Below, in pieces: positions 56,960 to 64,000 of a DNA stretch of 64,000 nt. How positions within the stretch are numbered: the stretch's first letter is position 1; each line of letters begins with the position of its first letter. The notes beneath the pieces were generated by a model. It saw only the letters and a program-made list of their open reading frames with translations, was not told where the DNA came from and searched no databases. Position numbers and translations under genes: made by a program. The stretch spans positions 62,001 to 126,000 of the forward strand of contig JASAON010001635.1 of the NCBI GenBank assembly GCA_030849065.1, given 5' to 3'. This DNA comes from Jaenimonas drosophilae (lineage: Eukaryota > Euglenozoa > Kinetoplastea > Trypanosomatida > Trypanosomatidae).

Positions 56960-57514
56960 ATGGTTCTTCTCCGACTCCGCGTGGCTGTGATTGGTGAGCC
57001 CACCTCTGGCAAGACCGCCTTTGTCCAGATGGTCCACAGCAATGGCCTGACCTTCCCCAAGAACTACCTCATGACGTTGGGTTGCGATTTTTCTGTGAAG
57101 GAAATCGTACTGGATGAGGAGAACACCGTGGAGGTGACGCTCTTTGATATTGCTGGGCAGAAACTCTACGATAGCCTGACTCCATCCTACTTAGAGGAGG
57201 TGTCGGCCTTCATGGTGATGTATGACGTGTCCAACAAGACAACCTTTGAGACCTGCAAGAAGTGGGTGGTTCGTGCTCGTGAGGCCAAGAAGGACATGAT
57301 TGGCTTTTTGGTGGCAAACAAGATGGATCTGGCAGACAAGGCAGAAGTTACGGAGAACCAGGCCGAGATCTTCGCCCGGGCCAATCAGCTGAAGTTCTTT
57401 TCATGCTCGGCGCTCCGTGGGACTGGAATTAATGAGCCCGTAGAGGAGTTAGCGCGGCTTTTTCTCGGCAGCTACCAGAAGCGTGTGATGCAGCTGATGC
57501 CGCAGAGCCCATAG
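56960..57514 (+). CDS. IFT27: IFT27/RABL4 small GTPase
   Basis: A 184-residue Rab-like GTPase. The P loop is GEPTSGKT (12-19), switch II DIAGQ (63-67), base-specific NKMD (120-123), and SAL is the G5 element. There is no C-terminal prenylation cysteine, as expected for IFT27. FPKNYLMTLGCDFSVKEI matches the IFT27 family's switch I region, which lacks a classic effector loop. IFT27 pairs with IFT25 in the IFT-B1 complex. Unlike animal IFT27, which has a Ser-Ala-Gly-Lys variant, the switch II Gln67 is present, so GTP hydrolysis may be intact. Placement next to the IFT-dynein intermediate chain supports the call. Confidence 0.9.
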   Translation: MVLLRLRVAVIGEPTSGKTAFVQMVHSNGLTFPKNYLMTLGCDFSVKEIVLDEENTVEVTLFDIAGQKLYDSLTPSYLEEVSAFMVMYDVSNKTTFETCKKWVVRAREAKKDMIGFLVANKMDLADKAEVTENQAEIFARANQLKFFSCSALRGTGINEPVEELARLFLGSYQKRVMQLMPQSP

Positions 57515-57809
57515 ACACTACACCTCCAGTTCCACTATCTTGTTCTGTATGGACCGACTTGTAGAGCCTCTCTTTTCCCTCGGCCCAGGGACGGTCCGAA
57601 CCAAATTCACCTGCATTCCTTCGTCCTTTGGTCTTGTCTGGCCATGGGATGCATATCAGTTTGTGAATGCTTGTGTAGCTACGCTCAAGTTACGCTGATT
57701 GCTTCTCCTCACATCTTTTCTTAATCACTTGATGTAACTGACACTTTCACAGTACAAGAATTATTCTGGAAACGGTCATCATAGCAAACCTATTCACAAC
57801 ACCTCGGCG

Positions 57810-58145
57810 ATGCATGCGTTAGTGCTTCAGGATATTAAGCAACGACTACCGCTATGGAAGGTTGAGGTTGTTTCTGTCGAAGGCACCTCTCTTATCCGTG
57901 CAGAACTTGTCGGGCAGGATGATTGCTCCTCTCGGCTGAAGTGCTTTGTGCCTGTGATGGCATCGAGTAAGGATATGGTTGACAAGGAATGGATATCGCG
58001 TACCCTACGACTTCTTCGCAGTTTTCACCCGTCGCATGACGGGTTCGTGGCAACGGAAGTGCTTGACTTCCTCTGCTTCTTCGACACAAGCGGGACGATC
58101 TCCTACTACCAGTGCGAAGGGCTAGTAGACCCACCCACGGGATAA
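57810..58145 (+). CDS. Small orphan protein (111 residues)
   Basis: A short frame beginning at an ATG (57810). The predicted protein is mixed alpha/beta-looking, with LKCFVPVMAS and WISRTLRLLRSFHP and an aromatic ending (LDFLCFFDTSGTISYYQCEG). It has no signal peptide, membrane segment or zinc motif. It occupies the only gene-sized frame in the 868 bases between IFT27 and the SNARE gene, with spacers of normal size on both sides, which supports it being real. No family is recognised. Confidence 0.6.
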   Translation: MHALVLQDIKQRLPLWKVEVVSVEGTSLIRAELVGQDDCSSRLKCFVPVMASSKDMVDKEWISRTLRLLRSFHPSHDGFVATEVLDFLCFFDTSGTISYYQCEGLVDPPTG

Positions 58146-58266
58146 TCCCTCTGAATGGATCCTTTCACTCACCGCTGGCAACATATACGCAATATTTCCA
58201 TGGATGCACATGATTGCCCACACTGATGGGATGACTTTTGTGGTTTTCATGTGTTCAACTCCTCGT

Positions 58267-58286
58267 ACTTTTTTTTCCTGACACAG
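58267..58286 (+). promoter_or_regulatory. Predicted trans-splice acceptor for the Qa-SNARE gene
   Basis: A T run followed by ACACAG, with AG at 58285-58286, about 95 bases before the ATG at 58382. Confidence 0.55.
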
Positions 58287-58381
58287 TGCCTAGTTTCTCC
58301 TCTGGCCATAGTCAGAGTGCTGTAGCCATATTCAAACAATTCGTTGCTCTCCCAACCGAGTGAGTGGATCTGATCTCAAGG

Positions 58382-59122
58382 ATGGACGATCCCAGCTGGC
58401 AGAGGAACTGTACCCAGCTCAGTCAGTCTCTACGGGCGCTAGGTAACAAGACGGGAATCATCCGCCGCAGCACGAACAAGCTCGTCACCCCAAAGGACAT
58501 CGCCAAGGAGCGTGAAAAGGTGAAGCAAACGACGGCCAGTGCCAACAATGAGGTACATGCAATTCAAGAGAGCCTCAAGCTTATGGAACGCTTCATGAAG
58601 CTGCATCCTGCCATCAAAAACGAGGGTGTGGAGCGCATGAACGATGCCCAGCGTGAGCTTGTCAGCTATCAAAAAACATGCGATCAGTTCTACCGTACGT
58701 GTATTTCGATTGAAGAGGCTGCACAGGGTCGCAGCTCCAGCCGACTCTTCCATGAAGAGGAGGAAGACACCGTGCCAGGAGAAGCTGATGGACTCCTCGC
58801 ACCAACCCAGCAAAGCACCTTTGAGCGCGATGTGCTGCTTGACATCATGGAAGAGCGGCAACGGGAGACGCAGGAAATCGTTGAGAGTCTTGCCGATATC
58901 AGAGAAATTTTCCAGCATATCAATGAGATGGTTGGAGAGCAAGGGGTTCAGATTGACCTGATTGATACACAACTCTCCAGTGCCGAGCGCGCTGTGAACA
59001 ACGCCACCAACCATCTTCAACGAGCAGCCCAGTACCAGGAGGATTCATCGCGGAGCAAGCTTCTTTTTCTGTTCATACTCGTCATGTTCTTGGTAGTCTC
59101 AGTGACTCTCCTCGTACTCTGA
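58382..59122 (+). CDS. Qa-SNARE, syntaxin of endosomal (Pep12/STX7) type
   Basis: A 246-residue tail-anchored SNARE. An N-terminal three-helix Habc-like part occupies about residues 5-115 (WQRNCTQLSQSLRALGNKTG is typical of the syntaxin 7/Pep12 group). The SNARE helix covers about 155-215 with the ionic-layer glutamine at Gln187 (VGEQGVQIDLID). The C-terminal 20 residues (LLFLFILVMFLVVSVTLLVL) form the membrane anchor. Qa-SNAREs supply one helix to the four-helix fusion bundle on endosomal or vacuolar membranes. The compartment is inferred from the N-terminal similarity. The frame opens at a GTG six codons upstream; ATG 58382 is used. Confidence 0.9.
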   Translation: MDDPSWQRNCTQLSQSLRALGNKTGIIRRSTNKLVTPKDIAKEREKVKQTTASANNEVHAIQESLKLMERFMKLHPAIKNEGVERMNDAQRELVSYQKTCDQFYRTCISIEEAAQGRSSSRLFHEEEEDTVPGEADGLLAPTQQSTFERDVLLDIMEERQRETQEIVESLADIREIFQHINEMVGEQGVQIDLIDTQLSSAERAVNNATNHLQRAAQYQEDSSRSKLLFLFILVMFLVVSVTLLVL

Positions 59123-59309
59123 AGAGGATGGGTGCCTTTACATCGTGGAGAAACTTGCTGGATAACCACAACGCATTGCTACCCACACATCCATCCAACT
59201 GGCTCTGCGCTTCTCATTGTTGCAATGCTATCCCGCTCTTTCTCCTGCGTGCATGATTTCATGCTGTTGCTTTACTGATGACTGTCATCATTTCATATTT
59301 CATTACGAC

Positions 59310-59341
59310 TCTTTATCTTCTTCTCGGTCTTTGCTTTACAG
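59310..59341 (+). promoter_or_regulatory. Predicted trans-splice acceptor for TrpRS
   Basis: A long T/C tract ends in TTTACAG with AG at 59340-59341. No ATG intervenes before 59421. A CA repeat (59393-59409) lies in the predicted 5' UTR. Confidence 0.65.
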
Positions 59342-59420
59342 CAAGGTGGATCTATTCACAGCACCTAAGCACATCGCGTAAGCGGCACTACAACACACAC
59401 ACACACACATACGAAGCAAC

Positions 59421-60569
59421 ATGACGGAGTCAGTAGTCACGCCATGGGCAGTGGAAGGTGACGTCAACTACGACAAGCTCATTAGCGACTTTGGGTGCCA
59501 CCCTATTGATGATGCCCTCCTTGAGCGTATTGAACGCCTCACGGGTAAGCCCCCGCACCACTTTCTGCGTCGTGGCATCTTCTTCTCTCATAGGGATCTC
59601 CACCTGCTCCTCGATGTCTACGAAAAGGGTCAGCCCTTCTATCTCTACACGGGCCGTGGCCCCAGCAGTGAGTCCATGCACACGGGCCATCTCATTCCCT
59701 TCATGTTCACCAAGTGGCTACAGGAGACCTTCAAGGTTCCTTTGGTGATTCAGCTGACTGACGACGAGAAGTTCTACTTCAAGGACATTTCCATTGAGCA
59801 GGTGGAGAAGATGACCCAGGAAAACCTCAAGGACATCATCGCCCTGGGCTTTGACCCAGAGCTCACCTTCATCTTCAAGGACTTTGACTATGTGGGCAAG
59901 ATGTACCGCATCATTGCTCGCATTGAGAAGGCCTACACAGCCAGCCAAGTGCGTGGGTGCTTCGGTTTCAAGATGGAGGACAACTGCGGACGCTGGATGT
60001 TCCCGGCAATCCAAGCAGCCCCCTCCTTCTCTGCCTCGTTTCCACACATCTTCCCCCCAGAGAAGGGCAACATCTTCTGCCTGATCCCGCAGGCCATTGA
60101 TCAGGATCCCTACTTCCGCCTCACCCGTGACATTGCCCCACGATTGGGATATCTAAAGCCAGCTTTGATTCACTCTAAGTTCTTCCCTGGCCTAAGCGGC
60201 TCCAAGGGCAAGATGAACTCCTCCACTGGCGTGGCCATCTTCCTCACCGACACCCCAAAGATGATCAAGGATAAGATCAACAAGCATGCCTTCAGCGGAG
60301 GTGGCAGCACCAAGGAGGAGCAGCTCATCCAAGGAGGAAACACGATGGTCGATGTTCCCATGCAATGGCTCCGTTTCTTTCTGGAAGATGATGCCGAGCT
60401 GGAGCGTATTCAACACGAGTACATGGTTGGCCGCATGATGACGGGGGAGTTGAAGAAGATTCTGATCCAGACTTTGACCAAGATTGTAACGGATCACCAA
60501 GAGGCACGGAAGTTGGTCACTGACGACGACGCCAACCTCTTCACCGAGCTGAGGAAGTTGAATTGCTAG
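59421..60569 (+). CDS. TrpRS: Tryptophanyl-tRNA synthetase, eukaryotic cytosolic type
   Basis: A 382-residue class I synthetase that charges tRNA-Trp. The HIGH-type motif is MHTGHLIPF at about residues 91-99, with YTGRGPSS just before it as in eukaryotic/archaeal TrpRS. The KMSKS-type motif is KMNSS at about 265, changed at the third and fifth positions (Asn, Ser). The family-typical KEFYFKD-like LTDDEKFYFKD and GFKMEDNCGRWMFPAIQAAPSF are present. Animal-type WHEP extension is absent, so the length is close to the yeast/trypanosome form without an appended domain. No mitochondrial presequence is visible; a second enzyme for the organelle would lie elsewhere. Confidence 0.95.
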   Translation: MTESVVTPWAVEGDVNYDKLISDFGCHPIDDALLERIERLTGKPPHHFLRRGIFFSHRDLHLLLDVYEKGQPFYLYTGRGPSSESMHTGHLIPFMFTKWLQETFKVPLVIQLTDDEKFYFKDISIEQVEKMTQENLKDIIALGFDPELTFIFKDFDYVGKMYRIIARIEKAYTASQVRGCFGFKMEDNCGRWMFPAIQAAPSFSASFPHIFPPEKGNIFCLIPQAIDQDPYFRLTRDIAPRLGYLKPALIHSKFFPGLSGSKGKMNSSTGVAIFLTDTPKMIKDKINKHAFSGGGSTKEEQLIQGGNTMVDVPMQWLRFFLEDDAELERIQHEYMVGRMMTGELKKILIQTLTKIVTDHQEARKLVTDDDANLFTELRKLNC

Positions 60570-60900
60570 GCTGGTGTGGATGGTGTGCACGTGGATTCCG
60601 CTTCGTTGACGTTTCAACGTCCGCTGAAGATTGATTTTGAATCCCGCACAAAAGGACGATAAGGACTGAGTTTTCCATTGATTGTTTGTGTAATAGCACA
60701 AGGTTATGGGCTGAGCTTCGTCTCAGGTACAGAGTTGTTGACGTGCGGCGGGGCTCGTACACCGTTCATTTCTCTACTTCTCCCCCCTTCAACATCTTCA
60801 TTGACTGAATAACACCAGAGGAAGTCTATGGAGTTCTGCTCACAGAGTTGTTTCTAGATTTTCCCCTCCCGTCCCCAAACCAAGCGGTGCATGAAGTGAT
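60570..60900. other. Spacer with small upstream ATGs
   Basis: A 331-base spacer. Pyrimidine tracts lie at about 60768-60790 and 60851-60875. Candidate acceptors are AG 60817-60818 and 60883-60884. If the first is used, a nine-codon upstream frame begins at ATG 60828. A three-codon frame (ATG AAG TGA) begins at 60891, its stop two bases before the main ATG. Confidence 0.5.
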
Positions 60901-62853
60901 ATGTTAAGTCGCTGTTGCTGGTGGAGAAGCCCCCTTGCCAGACTGCGGTCTTCGGTCACCGCCTGTATTGGGCGTTTCGCCATTGGTGGACGAGACGAGG
61001 ACGTTGTTGACGTTGCCTCCCCGAACCTTCCCCTCGTCACCTTCCACGTGGATCAGCTACGCGGGAAGGAGTTGGACTTCTTTGCACAGTGCTACGATTA
61101 CTTGTCGTATTGTCATGAGCAGGAACCTTCCCAAGTGGCGCAGAGGCTGATGATTCAACTAGCCCAGCAATGCCTTCGTGGTCAGCCCTACTCCCAGCCA
61201 CGTACTGCTGCCTCCACCTTACTGTTTGATGTAGTGTTTCTCCCAGGGGCCATTCCATGCTTTGGGTGGTTCCACAATGAAGGGAGGCTTCTTTCGTCCT
61301 CCTTCGCGGACCACATTGGTGACTTGTGGAGACATCAGCCAGCCTCCCTGTGGCTCTTGCAGCAAAACGGCTCATCGGAAGCGGGGCGCCACCACGCCAT
61401 CTATCGTCTGTTGGGCATGCGACACTCCTCCACATGTGAGGATGAACTTCGAAAATTTCATCAGCACAACATGCGCTGGCTCATTGGTGGGCTTATGGGA
61501 CTGAAGGAACGGAGTGCAGAGATTACAATGATGATGTATTCCGTGAATACCCTCTGCCCGTACTATTGCAGCCGCCTGCCGTCCCTTCCCCCGGAAGAGT
61601 GGAAGGCATGCGTGATACCGGAGCATTCTCTCGGTCTTCGCTCCGAGCGAATCCTTCTCCGCCATGCGCTCCTCTCCTCCGTGGGAAATGATGTGGCAAA
61701 TTCCAACCACGGCAGCAACGCATCTCTGCTGAAGGTTCTGCGTACCTCAGCATCCACGTCGCACGAATGCCAAAGCATCTGTCGCATCTTATTGAGAGCA
61801 GGTCTGTCAGTCAGTGATGCTGAACCTCCTGCCATCGTTGCCTGCTCTCCTTCTTCCAGTGAGCTTCAGAGGCTGGTACACGCATTTTGGATGCTGGATG
61901 AAGTGCAGCATGCACAGAAACACATGACGTTGATTGCGTTGGAGGTTCGAAAGCTTCTTCAACAGTTACATGCAGAGGAGGAGATACTGTTGGCCCCTTC
62001 CCTCAACCGCGATGGTCCTTTACCACCTCGTCCCTCGGTGCAGCAGCAGTGGAATGAGGGGCTTGTGGATATGAAAACCTTTGCCTCCATGATTCAGGTC
62101 TACGGCAGGGGCTTCGCAGCGTCTCACGCCGAGACAGCAGACGGCATCATCACAGATTCAGCTACAGCGATGGTATTAACAGGAGAGCCTGTGATACCCA
62201 CATTGGGGTTGGATGGGGATTGTGCGTGGACGGATGCGCTCCACGCCTGCGATGTGCTCTGTTCCATGCTCTTTCTGGATGGCAAGGCTCAACGACGCCA
62301 CACGTCCTTCATGGCGGATGTCGTGGCCCTTCGACGTGCCCTGCGGATTCGCTTATTGCTTCGGTGTGGCTTCACAACGCGGCACCACTGGGGGTCTCTC
62401 TCAAACGCCATGCGGGCCTTTCCCTTTGCGGAGGCCGTGGAGCTCTCCATGCGCAACTCCGCCACGCTCTTCTGCGTCGTCTTCCATCGTGGCAATGCAT
62501 CCAATATGCAGCCGCTGAGGCTGGCCGACGTCTTTGATGGTCAAGGTGGGGTATGCATGGCCCTCTCCACTCTCTTGCCACGTCTAGCCCCCGTCGTCCT
62601 CGACGGAGGTTGCGCCGACAACTTCTGCTCCACACCTGGTACAAGAACACTCTCTGCAGATCTGTGCTTCCTCCCTGAAGGAGCGCAGACCCTCACTCTC
62701 CACCTCCCTTCCGAGATTGCAGAAGCCATCCAGGCAATCCTTGGTGAGGAGAAGACGAATGACCGGACCGTCGTTGGGTTGGTGAAGCACCAGCACCGAT
62801 GGGCGCACGCCTTTGCAATGAAGAAGGGAATTCTTCTTCACAGACTCATGTGA
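60901..62853 (+). CDS. Orphan protein, probably mitochondrial (650 residues)
   Basis: A 650-residue protein without a recognised domain. The first 30 residues are rich in Arg, Ser and Leu and lack acids (RCCWWRSPLARLRSSVTACIGR), fitting a mitochondrial presequence. The remainder is helical, Leu/Cys/His-rich, with no clear transmembrane segment and no obvious pentatricopeptide repeat. A short KHQHRWAHAFAMKKG near the C terminus is basic, but I cannot match it to a RAP domain with confidence. Codon use matches the neighbours, supporting a real gene. Kinetoplastid mitochondrial RNA and ribosome proteins often look like this; that is only a suggestion. Confidence 0.7.
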   Translation: MLSRCCWWRSPLARLRSSVTACIGRFAIGGRDEDVVDVASPNLPLVTFHVDQLRGKELDFFAQCYDYLSYCHEQEPSQVAQRLMIQLAQQCLRGQPYSQPRTAASTLLFDVVFLPGAIPCFGWFHNEGRLLSSSFADHIGDLWRHQPASLWLLQQNGSSEAGRHHAIYRLLGMRHSSTCEDELRKFHQHNMRWLIGGLMGLKERSAEITMMMYSVNTLCPYYCSRLPSLPPEEWKACVIPEHSLGLRSERILLRHALLSSVGNDVANSNHGSNASLLKVLRTSASTSHECQSICRILLRAGLSVSDAEPPAIVACSPSSSELQRLVHAFWMLDEVQHAQKHMTLIALEVRKLLQQLHAEEEILLAPSLNRDGPLPPRPSVQQQWNEGLVDMKTFASMIQVYGRGFAASHAETADGIITDSATAMVLTGEPVIPTLGLDGDCAWTDALHACDVLCSMLFLDGKAQRRHTSFMADVVALRRALRIRLLLRCGFTTRHHWGSLSNAMRAFPFAEAVELSMRNSATLFCVVFHRGNASNMQPLRLADVFDGQGGVCMALSTLLPRLAPVVLDGGCADNFCSTPGTRTLSADLCFLPEGAQTLTLHLPSEIAEAIQAILGEEKTNDRTVVGLVKHQHRWAHAFAMKKGILLHRLM

Positions 62854-63032
62854 TGCCACATCACTTCTCTTCATCTTTCCTGGACTGCCACCACTGTTCT
62901 GTTTTTGCATGTGTCATGTGCACAAAACGTTCTCAGCTCTACAGCTGATGATGCCCCTCGTCACAGTCTTACTCTCCTCTTCTCAACTTCTTGGTGAAGC
63001 TGCACATAGTTTGTGGGTAGTGATTAGTGACA

Positions 63033-63893
63033 ATGCTTCGGTTGTCTTTGCGCGTTGGTAATCCACAGCGGATTCGATGGGCCGTCAGCCTCTGTGGCCT
63101 TCGCGCCATGTCGGGAGCAACTCTACACAGCCCACTTCGACTGCAATCAACCCTCCACGGCCGTACCGAGATGGAGCTCAGTGCCACCGCCGATGACTAC
63201 AGCAATGAGTCGTCGCGCGCCGATCACCTCCCCTCCACCTCCGTTGAGGAGCCGCCCATGGTGGACGAAGACTTCGACGAGATGGAGGCAGCCTCTCAGG
63301 AGACCCACGACCTCTGCTACGCCATGATCGCCTACCTTCGCAAGGCAGACCCCGAGGTCAACTCACATCTCTTCGAGAAGCGCTCCAAGCGTGCCTTTCG
63401 TGAACCCGTTCCAGAACACAAACGGCGCCTGATTCATACCCATGGTGATCGTTCCTACCGACGACGGAATAACTTTCAATCTAAGGAGGAGTTTGAGAAT
63501 GCCACCAAAATTTTCCTGGAGCTCGGTGACAAGCTTCTGCTGCTGCTGAACAAGCCCCTGATGGATCGACTGATGGAGAGCGCGGGAAAAGGTGGGCGAG
63601 ACATGCGCAGCGAGGGTGTGCATCGGCACCGAAAACTAATGGAGAAGAACAGCTGGAGGAACTTCCCCCATCGGTGGTTCAAGCATGCCCCCTTTGAGGT
63701 TCAGCAGCTGCGTGCCGACATGCCGGAGTCGGCCATCCTGAACACGCGCTTTTACCGCGACATGGGCACCATTCGCTGCCTCTTCACGCTGATGGAGCCA
63801 CAACATCCCTTTCGCGAGCGTATTGAGCGTCGGATGTTTGAGATCACCCAGCACTATGATCCGCACGCGAGCAGAGACATCCCACAAAAGTAG
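63033..63893 (+). CDS. Orphan protein, probably mitochondrial (286 residues)
   Basis: A 286-residue protein with an Arg/Leu-rich, acid-free first 50 residues (MLRLSLRVGNPQRIRWAVS), as in mitochondrial presequences. An acidic patch (about 70-93) precedes a basic, aromatic C-terminal domain with KRAFREPVPEHKRRLIHTHG and SYRRRNNFQSKEEF. The basic, His/Arg-rich body suggests RNA or ribosome binding, and a mitoribosome or editing factor is possible, but no family is recognised. The frame opens two codons earlier at a GTG; ATG 63033 is used. Confidence 0.7.
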   Translation: MLRLSLRVGNPQRIRWAVSLCGLRAMSGATLHSPLRLQSTLHGRTEMELSATADDYSNESSRADHLPSTSVEEPPMVDEDFDEMEAASQETHDLCYAMIAYLRKADPEVNSHLFEKRSKRAFREPVPEHKRRLIHTHGDRSYRRRNNFQSKEEFENATKIFLELGDKLLLLLNKPLMDRLMESAGKGGRDMRSEGVHRHRKLMEKNSWRNFPHRWFKHAPFEVQQLRADMPESAILNTRFYRDMGTIRCLFTLMEPQHPFRERIERRMFEITQHYDPHASRDIPQK

Positions 63894-64000
63894 TAACATG
63901 CCGGTCTGGTGTTGATGTCTGTTGGAGGATGGAAGAGTTGTGTTTGGCAGAGCCTCACCTCCAAGCGTACTCACCGCCGAGTCGTTGAAGCTCATGCATA

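Overview
The window looks like nuclear DNA of a kinetoplastid flagellate. All 31 protein genes (30 complete, one a 27-codon tail) lie head to tail on the + strand. None shows an intron. All three standard stop codons are used. Most starts sit 20-120 bases after a long pyrimidine tract followed by an AG, and the annotated start is then usually the first ATG after that AG. This is the pattern of a polycistronic transcription unit resolved by spliced-leader trans-splicing. The genus cannot be fixed from the sequence alone; a trypanosomatid or a free-living bodonid would both fit, and the cell is flagellated (IFT genes).

Layout. 1-6441: tail of an upstream gene, a 1.2 kb gene-free spacer with simple repeats, then a 1726-residue IQ/coiled-coil protein ending in three 86-residue repeats. 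6856-13593: UBA-UAS-UBX p97 adaptor, ArfGAP, FHA protein of SNIP1 type, C2HC zinc-finger protein, phosphatidylinositol synthase, basic SAP-like nuclear protein. 13946-23095: TTLL glutamylase-like enzyme, 2OG-Fe(II) oxygenase, RIO1 kinase, a two-TM protein, COPII Sec24. 23490-37051: ATRX/Rad54-like SNF2 ATPase, an ER-type membrane protein, WW protein, RanBP2-finger RNA-binding protein, PP1 inhibitor-2, polytopic membrane protein. 37301-47080: IFT70, RNA polymerase II subunit RPB3 with an archaeal-like extra four-cysteine motif, IQCH-like protein, proteasome RPN1. 47672-63893: a 2213-residue DOCK-family protein with a repetitive coiled-coil head, dynein-2 intermediate chain, IFT27, a 111-residue orphan, Qa-SNARE, TrpRS, and two orphan proteins with mitochondrial-like N termini.

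Most neighbours have unrelated housekeeping jobs, as expected for such units. There is nevertheless a noticeable share of flagellar genes (IFT70, IFT27, dynein-2 intermediate chain, IQCH, TTLL, possibly the giant IQ protein), with dynein-2 intermediate chain and IFT27 directly adjacent. I see no transposon, CRISPR array, rRNA or convincing tRNA gene. The most interesting items are the gapless triple 86-residue repeat, the DOCK protein fused to an octad-repeat coiled coil, and the iron-sulfur-type cysteine set in RPB3.
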